Of a stretch of 10,859 nt of DNA, positions 6,539 to 10,859 are shown one piece after another. This DNA comes from Fluviibacter sp964498255. Lineage in GTDB: Bacteria > Pseudomonadota > Gammaproteobacteria > Burkholderiales > Rhodocyclaceae. A program made the position numbers and the translations under genes. How positions within the stretch are numbered: position 1 is the stretch's first letter; every line of letters begins with the position of its first letter. The stretch is from positions 1 through 10,859 of the forward strand of contig CAZCGW010000039.1 of NCBI GenBank assembly GCA_964498255.1. Reading direction: 5' to 3'. A model generated the notes under the pieces. The model did no database searches. It saw nothing but the letters and a program-made list of their open reading frames with translations, and was not told where the DNA came from.

Positions 6539-6546
6539 CTATTACT
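6539..6546. repeat. Right 8-bp target site duplication CTATTACT
   Basis: Exact second copy of 3404-3411. It is also the place where the XRE reading frame resumes. Confidence 0.9.
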
Positions 6547-6797
6547 CTGCTATCGAAAACAGCAAGGCCGCACCACCAGCATCGACATTGCAGAAAGTTC
6601 TTGATGCACTTGGCTTTTCTGATGCTGAACAGCATGAATTGAAACGGCTGGCAGCGGTCGAACGTGGTCTGTGCCGGGATGACATTGATCTTCCTGATGA
6701 AGCCCTTGCACTAATTTCGGACATTCGCAAACACGGACACACCCTCCCAGTCCGGTTTATCAATGGGCTTAGGACAATGATTCGCGAAGTTGTCTGA
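6547..6797 (+). pseudogene. XRE-family HTH regulator, C-terminal part (interrupted)
   Basis: This is the remainder of the regulator that begins at 3297. With the 8-bp duplication counted once, the frame reads SAIENSKAAPPASTLQK and then VLDALGFSDAEQHELKRLAA, ending at TGA 6795-6797. The first block is the end of the HTH domain (SxxENG-like). The second is the helical linker and C-terminal part common in this regulator type. The 115 bp on the left plus 251 bp here give exactly 122 codons. The fragment has no start signal of its own, although a TTG at 6588 could in theory initiate. No other damage is visible in this half, so the insertion may be fairly recent. Confidence 0.85.
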
Positions 6798-6889
6798 AGC
6801 AGATTAACCGCTTTAAACATCGTGATCACCCTTAGTGTCGTTTCAATATAGGCCTGGTGCAATCAAGCTTGGACCGGCGCGCTCAGTTG

Positions 6890-7948
6890 TTAGGGTTCCG
6901 TGGCCGCCACAGCCTGCTTGTTTGAGGTGTCCGTGTGGGTTGCTAACACATCTCTGATGAATTCGTTGTATTTCCTAGTTTCGTAGACATTCTTTATCCA
7001 TTCCCAGTCTTTTGCTTCCTCGGTGACTTCGCCGTGCATGTCGGCGTAGTCATCTGGATACCAAGTGGCTGGTCCAAGTTGATTCAGCGCAACACACGGC
7101 AATGACTTGCCCATTACAATGGATTCAATTTCTGCCTCGGACAAAGAGTGTCCAGAAAACGAAACTCTTGAGTATGACGTTATCGCGCAAATGTCGGTGC
7201 ATGCGGCGATGAACAATTTGATTTCAGAACGACAGTTGTGATAGTTCCATCTCTCAAAGGCCCAGGTGTCATAGAGGTAGTAATAACCACCATCGGCGGT
7301 CTTGTAAGTTAGCCTGATGCTAACGCCGATGGGTTCTTTGTCGGCGAGGCCGCGATCGTCGTCCTCGCGGGCTGCCTTGAAATTAGAGTTGGATCGCCGA
7401 ATGAAAATGACATGTGGGCTTAGGCCGTTGGCTTGATATTCGAGCAACCGTTTGATCGCGGCATGAGTGTTCTTGTACCAACTAAAATTCGTTACGTTGA
7501 CCACCCGATCGCCGGAGCCGCTAATCCATGTTGGTTCCACGAAGAATGTGCGGGAGAGAAATCTTATGGTCTCCGGGTTTAGCAGATCCAGTAGTCGTGA
7601 TGGGCTTTCCAATGTTGATAGCGTATAGCCAAACTCCTTAAGAATTTCAGCGGTTTGAGGCAGGCTAATGCCGTGTGCGCTAAAAAGATAGAAAAAACGA
7701 TCGCGAATTGAACCGAGCGTTCTTCCAACCTTGTGAGTGGTGGCCTCTTCTACGCCATCGAGAATCATGGTGATTACGCTTTGAAGTGATGTGTTGAGGC
7801 TTTCAGCTTGGCATTCTAAAAACGCCCTGGTTGTTGGCTTTAAGCGAATAGACGTGGGGACAGTGGTGGCTTCCACGGGCCTTGTCAAATAGTTGGATGT
7901 GCCCCTTGAAACAAGTCCGCGTATCAGGTGTTCTAATGAAAAGTTCAT
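6890..7948 (-). CDS. Uncharacterised 352-aa protein with RHH-like N-terminus
   Basis: The frame is open to 8257, but the start at ATG 7948 (MNFSLEHLIRGLVSRGTSNY) is preferred. Upstream of it the translation has irregular composition, it would overlap the divergent NYN gene, and a promoter-like sequence lies at 7979-8007. No strong ribosome binding site is seen. Residues about 30-68 (TSIRLKPTTRAFLECQAESL, then a helix LQSVITMILDGV) resemble a ribbon-helix-helix DNA-binding fold. A helical region follows to about residue 140. The rest is a mixed, aromatic-rich domain (GGYYYLYDTWAFERWNYHN) of unknown type, with an acidic tryptophan-rich segment near residue 315 (EEAKDWEWIKNVYE). It is probably cytosolic, possibly a regulator with a C-terminal effector domain. 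I believe similar proteins occur on proteobacterial ICEs, but this is recollection. Confidence 0.75.
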   Translation of the reverse strand: MNFSLEHLIRGLVSRGTSNYLTRPVEATTVPTSIRLKPTTRAFLECQAESLNTSLQSVITMILDGVEEATTHKVGRTLGSIRDRFFYLFSAHGISLPQTAEILKEFGYTLSTLESPSRLLDLLNPETIRFLSRTFFVEPTWISGSGDRVVNVTNFSWYKNTHAAIKRLLEYQANGLSPHVIFIRRSNSNFKAAREDDDRGLADKEPIGVSIRLTYKTADGGYYYLYDTWAFERWNYHNCRSEIKLFIAACTDICAITSYSRVSFSGHSLSEAEIESIVMGKSLPCVALNQLGPATWYPDDYADMHGEVTEEAKDWEWIKNVYETRKYNEFIRDVLATHTDTSNKQAVAATEP

Positions 7949-7978
7949 GCGCTTATATGTAATGTTTGCAATATGACT

Positions 7979-8007
7979 ACGATATCGAACTCGCGAAATC
8001 CGGTCAA
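7979..8007 (-). promoter_or_regulatory. Promoter candidate for the 352-aa protein gene
   Basis: On the minus strand TTGACC (8002-8007) is separated by 17 bases from TATCGT (7979-7984). Transcription would begin near 7972, about 24 nt before the ATG at 7948. Each box deviates from consensus. Confidence 0.4.
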
Positions 8008-8067
8008 CTCTTTGTAATGGTTCAATACACGCGCGGTTCCGATTCCCATCAAATGTGGCTGATGAAG

Positions 8068-8097
8068 TTGACAGCAAAAGCCCTTTGCGCTGACAAT
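8068..8097 (+). promoter_or_regulatory. Promoter candidate for the NYN-domain gene
   Basis: TTGACA (8068-8073) is followed after 18 bases by GACAAT (8092-8097). This gives a perfect -35 box with a four-of-six -10 box. It would leave a leader of about 84 nt before the ATG at 8188. A second possible -10, TATAGA, lies just downstream. Confidence 0.35.
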
Positions 8098-8187
8098 GTA
8101 AATTCTTATAGAGAAACGCTGCCTTTCGGGTGACATATAACAGGGGGCTTTGACTCCCGACCCGTCTGGCAGCAACCCACACCGCCC

Positions 8188-8811
8188 ATGCTGAATTATG
8201 CAATTTTGATTGATGGCGGCTTTGCCAAGCGCAAGCTGAACGGCAAACAACCAGCAACTGCTGAACATTTCAAGAAGCTGATCCAAACGCTATCTAAGTT
8301 GGCACCGCTCGATGGCATGCGTTTGCATCGCGTCTATTACTACGACTCTGTGCCTCTGGAAACGAGCCACGACAATCCGATCAGCCAGGCGACGATTGAT
8401 TTTGGTAAAAGCCCCCAGGCAACCCGTATCAAATCTCTCTATGAGCATCTGACATCGGTCCCCTACATGGCGCTCCGCCTTGGTGAGTTGGCCTTTAGAG
8501 GTTGGAACATCCCTGAAAAAATCCTGCGCAATGCAAAGGATGGCCAAGTCACCGTTTCGGCTGACGATCTGGTGCCGCAGATCTCGCAAAAAGGCGTTGA
8601 TATGCGCATTGGCATGGATATCGCGGCGCTGACCCTTAAGAAGCAGGTTGATGTCATTGTCCTGGTCACTGGCGACAGCGATTTTGTGCCGGCAATGAAA
8701 TTTGCCCGTCGCGAGGGGGCGCTGCTCTTTTTGGTGACGCTAGGCCACCGTGTCAAACCGGGAATGATCGAGCACTCGGATCTGCAACTGGAGGTTGCTT
8801 TACCAATCTAG
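8188..8811 (+). CDS. NYN-domain (PIN-like, LabA/DUF88) protein, probable ribonuclease
   Basis: This 207-aa protein has the layout of a complete single NYN domain, a PIN-like fold that cleaves RNA using metal ions held by acidic residues. The first strand and aspartate are in NYAILIDGGFAKR (D9). Further likely metal ligands are in GVDMRIGMDIAAL (D138, D144) and VTGDSDFVPAMKFARREG (D163, D165). These motifs are characteristic of the family, and the set appears complete, so activity is plausible. No membrane segment is present. The start at 8188 begins immediately with the conserved strand, so it is likely right even though no ribosome binding site is visible. It is divergent from the 352-aa gene and its stop overlaps the convergent TPR-like gene by four bases. 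The RNA target is unknown. Confidence 0.88.
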   Translation: MLNYAILIDGGFAKRKLNGKQPATAEHFKKLIQTLSKLAPLDGMRLHRVYYYDSVPLETSHDNPISQATIDFGKSPQATRIKSLYEHLTSVPYMALRLGELAFRGWNIPEKILRNAKDGQVTVSADDLVPQISQKGVDMRIGMDIAALTLKKQVDVIVLVTGDSDFVPAMKFARREGALLFLVTLGHRVKPGMIEHSDLQLEVALPI

Positions 8812-9608
8812 TTTTGATGGGTATCTGTAATAAGGAAGCGGAATCCGATATTGTCGTTCGGCCAAAGACCCAACATCCGTTTAGCTAGAGAAACCCCTTT
8901 CGCGGTTTCCTGCTCAGCCAGATACGCTAGCACAAGGCCATGTGCCAGCCTATGAAACGGCCGGTTAGAGTGATGCGCATAGGGCATCAGTAGCGTCTTT
9001 GTTTTGTGCTCGGAAGCGCACTTGGAAATCATGTCAAAGATTAGTTCTATAAGTGGTTCAGCAAGCCTGATGGCCTTTTTATTCTGGCCAGTATGAACAT
9101 AGGCACCGACTTGGAAGGCGTAACCGTCTACGAAAGCAGGTTCCTGCTTAGTCAATTTTGCGGCGAGAGATAGGAGTTTGTTGATCGATTGCGGTGAGAA
9201 TTCGTCAAAGTCCCCGGTGAGCCCCCCTTCCATCTCGCAGGCCTCGTCAAATTCCTCTGTCACCCGGTATAAGGTGTCTTTCTCGGAGCCTTCGAGAACG
9301 GGGATGAGCAATTCGCCATAGGCCATCGGTTTGTAATTCTCGTGATTTCCATTCTGGTCATACGTCGGCCATAAATTGACACCCTGATATACAACTCGTA
9401 GCGTCCCCAGACTAACAATGGAGTCCTGGTGTTCCCGATCAACCAACTTTTGAGACTCTAACATTGCGTGAAAGCTTGGGTAGCCGTGGGTTCTGGCTAC
9501 CAACTCCTGAAAATCAGAGAGTTTTCCCCCATCGGGGTGCTCGGCGATGAATGCAGGAAGAAGACGGCGAAGATTCTTCGCTTGTTTTTTTGTTTGCTCA
9601 ATTAACAT
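8808..9608 (-). CDS. TPR-like protein with short N-terminal helical domain
   Basis: A 266-aa protein if started at ATG 9608 (MLIEQTKKQAKNLRRLLPAF). An in-frame ATG at 9620 has no ribosome binding site, whereas 9608 has GGAATGGA shortly upstream. Residues 1-50 resemble the short helical domain found at the N-terminus of some uncharacterised proteobacterial proteins (QAKxLR then LVARTHGYPSFHAM). The C-terminal half has helix-turn-helix pairs like tetratricopeptide repeats, from about residue 145 (PAFVDGYAFQVGAYVHTGQN) to the end (PFHRLAHGLVLAYLAEQET, then a LWPNDNIGFRFL turn). It probably works as a protein-protein interaction scaffold in the cytosol, with unknown partners. It overlaps the upstream small gene by seven bases (ATGTTAA), which suggests coupled translation. 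It meets the NYN gene tail to tail with stop codons overlapping in CTAG. Confidence 0.75.
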   Translation of the reverse strand: MLIEQTKKQAKNLRRLLPAFIAEHPDGGKLSDFQELVARTHGYPSFHAMLESQKLVDREHQDSIVSLGTLRVVYQGVNLWPTYDQNGNHENYKPMAYGELLIPVLEGSEKDTLYRVTEEFDEACEMEGGLTGDFDEFSPQSINKLLSLAAKLTKQEPAFVDGYAFQVGAYVHTGQNKKAIRLAEPLIELIFDMISKCASEHKTKTLLMPYAHHSNRPFHRLAHGLVLAYLAEQETAKGVSLAKRMLGLWPNDNIGFRFLITDTHQN

Positions 9609-9934
9609 GATCCATTCCATAAACTAGGCGGTGACAAGGTAGTGAGCCCGCTTTCTACGCCACGTATAACACCAGGGTTATGAACATGGAGAGAGGGAAA
9701 TCGTTGTACCGGAACCCATGAGGTTTCGCCGTTGCGGGCAGCAGGCAGTCCGTAATGCCTTTTGCACATTATGATTTGGCGGAAAAGATTGTCAAGTGCG
9801 CCTTGATCGATTGCCTCAAACTCTAGCGCGCTGTGAATCCGGCCACCGATGAACTGGTTGGTGAGGCTCCCAACATGGCTGAGCTTGAGCAGCTGATCGT
9901 GCACTACATATCGGTGCAAACCGGTGGTGGTCAT
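9602..9934 (-). CDS. Small hypothetical protein upstream of the TPR-like gene
   Basis: This is a 110-codon open frame starting MTTTGLHRYVVHDQLLKLSH, with no recognised family. Support comes from its end: the TAA overlaps the ATG of the next gene (ATGTTAA), the arrangement seen in translationally coupled genes. A weak AGG lies about six bases before the start. The middle (EFEAIDQGALDNLFRQIIMC) looks like a normal soluble helical protein. The last 30 residues look less so. The opposite strand also has coding-like frames in exact register, interrupted by a TAG at 9824-9826, so the choice of strand is uncertain. Confidence 0.4.
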   Translation of the reverse strand: MTTTGLHRYVVHDQLLKLSHVGSLTNQFIGGRIHSALEFEAIDQGALDNLFRQIIMCKRHYGLPAARNGETSWVPVQRFPSLHVHNPGVIRGVESGLTTLSPPSLWNGSC

Positions 9935-9985
9935 ATGGCCTACGACTACCGCACGGACGCAAAGCGTCCCTGGCTACACTGACAA

Positions 9986-10324
9986 TCAGTCTGCAGTATT
10001 GCTTCCAGTGCTGAACGCCAAGCGGCGATCAGGCAGTTTCAGCGTTAAGTCATCCATGAACCGACGGTAAGAACGCGTAGCCCCCATGGTGCGCAAGCCG
10101 TCCGCATAGTGCTTTCGCCACCAGCGACTGAATTCTTCAGAAACGTTTTCAGCGGTCACATGCCGGCCGTGTGTATGACGCCAGTGCGCGCATAGGGCAA
10201 ACGCATCATCACGGGCGCGGCCGTGGTCAAACTCCGGGTCCGAGAGAAACTCGATCGACAATTGCTGGTACAGAGATAGATAGCTCATAAGGGATCCGTG
10301 TTGTTCCCTCAAGACTTTATCCAT
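9986..10324 (-). CDS. Small hypothetical protein
   Basis: A 112-aa protein if started at ATG 10324 (MDKVLREQHGSLMSYLSLYQ). A TTG at 10342 would add six residues and has AAGAA nearby, so the start is uncertain. The protein is charged, mostly helical and soluble, with a tryptophan- and histidine-rich centre (CAHWRHTHGRH, then EEFSRWWRKHYADGLRTMG). It is not recognised. It is the first gene of the minus-strand series, 51 bp upstream of the 110-codon frame, with a GC-rich 12-bp hairpin 40-70 bp upstream of its start. Similar small proteins occur in ICE and plasmid cargo, but that association is inference. Confidence 0.6.
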   Translation of the reverse strand: MDKVLREQHGSLMSYLSLYQQLSIEFLSDPEFDHGRARDDAFALCAHWRHTHGRHVTAENVSEEFSRWWRKHYADGLRTMGATRSYRRFMDDLTLKLPDRRLAFSTGSNTAD

Positions 10325-10364
10325 GCCAGGCGCCAGGCGCAAGTTCTTAATCTGTAACGCGTGG

Positions 10365-10396
10365 GGCAGTCCGGCCTGCGTGGTGGCCAGACTGCC
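10365..10396. repeat. 12-bp GC-rich hairpin
   Basis: GGCAGTCCGGCC (10365-10376) and GGCCAGACTGCC (10385-10396) pair at 11 of 12 positions around an 8-nt loop. It lies in the upstream region of the minus-strand gene at 10324. No U-tract follows on either strand, which argues against a plain terminator. Confidence 0.6.
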
Positions 10397-10497
10397 TGAT
10401 TAGATCGCGCTGCTCAGAGCGCTGGGGCGCAAAGCGCGGCGGTGACTGCTGCCCGTATCCAAGCTTCGGTTCGATCCCTTCGCACGGTACGCCCTTT

Positions 10498-10528
10498 AAG
10501 CCTGTGCGGTTATATCGCACAGGGCTTT
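10498..10528 (+). terminator. Possible intrinsic terminator or stem-loop
   Basis: AAGCCTGTGCG (10498-10508) pairs with CGCACAGGGCTT (10516-10527) with one bulged base around GTTATAT. The plus strand continues TTTATGG, so the T-tract is weak. It could instead be part of the structured region that follows. Confidence 0.35.
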
Positions 10529-10530
10529 AT

Positions 10531-10604
10531 GGCCAAGGGTTCGCGCCGAATGAACGGTGCCCCCCTTCGGGCTTCCCCCCATTAAATCGGCTTGCCCCTT
10601 GGCC
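10531..10604. other. Candidate structured RNA or DNA element
   Basis: An outer 9-bp perfect stem, GGCCAAGGG (10531-10539) with CCCTTGGCC (10596-10604), encloses a second stem, GCCGA (10545-10549) with TCGGC (10587-10591). A small internal C/G-rich hairpin lies around 10559-10572. The nested arrangement over 74 bp is more than expected by chance in an untranslated region. It lies 111 bp upstream of the MGLDMF start and could be a leader RNA, a protein-binding site or a plasmid/ICE processing site. Confidence 0.45.
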
Positions 10605-10714
10605 GTACTCATGTCTCGCCCCGGCTTTGGCTACGGGCAGCAAGGTAGGTCATTAACCGCCGCTGTCCTTTCACCAAACCTTCACGGTGCCGCAAGGCAG
10701 AAAGGATGTACGAA

Positions 10715-10813
10715 ATGGGGCTAGATATGTTTGCACACGCAGTGCCGGTGGCAATGCTCAGTAGCGATCAGGAAGTGGATCTGGAGTATCAGATCCCCGA
10801 TGGATTGAGGTAG
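10715..10813 (+). pseudogene. Truncated gene beginning MGLDMFA
   Basis: The ATG at 10715 has AAAGGA eight bases upstream and opens MGLDMFAHAVPVAMLSSDQE, but a TAG ends it after 32 codons. Short proteins beginning MGLDM(Y/F)A are, from memory, common on plasmids, phages and ICEs of Gammaproteobacteria and continue with a YWRKHxxLHGWM-type motif. That motif is absent from the 46 bases left in the window in any frame. The gene is therefore probably cut short by a nonsense change or by another insertion starting near 10805-10815. No function is established for the family. Confidence 0.5.
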
Positions 10814-10829
10814 GCTGCAAAAAGTGGAG

Positions 10830-10859
10830 TCCGACGGATCGTAAAATTACCGATTCGGA
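10830..10859. repeat. Imperfect inverted repeat at the window end
   Basis: TCCGA (10830-10834) pairs with TCGGA (10855-10859). Inside it ATCG and TAA blocks pair with CGAT and TTA, leaving a three-base and a one-base bulge around an A-rich loop. It may be part of an element that interrupted the MGLDMF gene, but the sequence ends here. Confidence 0.35.

Larger units (their letters stand above)
10343..10714. other. 372-bp gene-poor segment rich in inverted repeats
   Basis: No convincing gene is seen here. A 37-codon frame from ATG 10611 lacks a ribosome binding site and overlaps the leader of the next gene. The segment holds three strong secondary-structure candidates in a row (10365-10396, 10498-10527, 10531-10604), listed separately. 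It separates minus-strand genes from a plus-strand gene, so it may contain divergent promoters and a structured leader. Confidence 0.6.

Noticed and set aside
6542..6862. Minus-strand 106-codon frame
   Set aside because: It is the complement of the C-terminal part of the XRE regulator, which has clear family features on the plus strand.
7949..8257. 103-residue N-terminal extension of the 352-aa protein
   Set aside because: The extension has irregular composition, overlaps the divergent NYN gene and crosses a promoter-like sequence. The protein from 7948 onward has a normal N-terminus.
9833..9982. Plus-strand 50-codon frame (GTG start, MAELEQLIVHYISVQ)
   Set aside because: It looks coding but lies in exact codon register opposite the longer minus-strand frame, has no ribosome binding site, and is preceded by an in-frame TAG at 9824. 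It may be a shadow, or it may be the real gene fragment. The minus strand is preferred because of its overlap with the next gene.
10468..10490. GGTTCGATCC as a possible tRNA T-loop
   Set aside because: The flanking bases do not form the five-pair T stem, and no acceptor or anticodon arm can be placed around it.
10611..10724. 37-codon plus-strand frame starting MSRPGFGYGQQ
   Set aside because: It has no ribosome binding site and overlaps the start of the better-supported MGLDMF gene. It is more likely leader sequence.
1..10859. CRISPR array
   Set aside because: No regularly spaced direct repeats with unique spacers are present on either strand.

Overview
The window is a mobile, accessory stretch of DNA, most probably from a gamma- or betaproteobacterium. 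This is inferred from a Tn21-subgroup Tn3 transposase, an ISL3-family element, and a right half that resembles the cargo of an integrative and conjugative element (ICE) or plasmid. There are no rRNA, tRNA or housekeeping genes, and most small genes are uncharacterised.

Layout. (1) Positions 1-3126 are the right-hand part of a Tn3-family transposon: a full-length tnpA (start 124) and its 38-bp terminal inverted repeat (3089-3126), with the tnpA stop codon inside the repeat. The resolvase, res site and other end lie outside the window or are not recognisable. (2) Positions 3127-6797 hold a small XRE-type HTH regulator gene split in two by an insertion. The N-terminal half is 3297-3411 and the C-terminal half is 6547-6797. 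The insertion (3412-6538, 3127 bp) is bounded by 25-bp imperfect inverted repeats and an exact 8-bp target duplication (CTATTACT, 3404-3411 and 6539-6546). Removing the insertion and one target copy restores a 121-codon frame. (3) The insertion carries an ISL3-family transposase (3442-4782) next to one end. About 1.7 kb of passenger DNA on the same strand follows: a small membrane protein, a probably frameshifted gene and two short overlapping genes, the latter behind a sigma70-like promoter whose -10 box lies in a palindrome. Two further copies of the element's end sequence lie inside it (4802-4826 and 5972-5996). This looks like an IS that grew by using successively more distant right ends. 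(4) Positions 6798-10859 are accessory genes: a 352-aa protein with a ribbon-helix-helix-like N-terminus, a divergent NYN-domain (PIN-like) ribonuclease candidate, a convergent TPR-like protein overlapping it by CTAG, and two small unknown genes. A gene-poor segment rich in hairpins (10343-10714) leads to a very short, probably broken MGLDMF gene.

How the parts relate. The clearest story is mobility: a Tn3 transposon end, then an ISL3 'transporter' element that disrupted a regulator, then ICE-like cargo. The passenger genes have no recognised function. The NYN protein is the only right-hand gene for which a biochemical role (RNA cleavage) can be proposed. The strongest new observation is the 3.1-kb passenger-carrying ISL3 element with nested internal ends.
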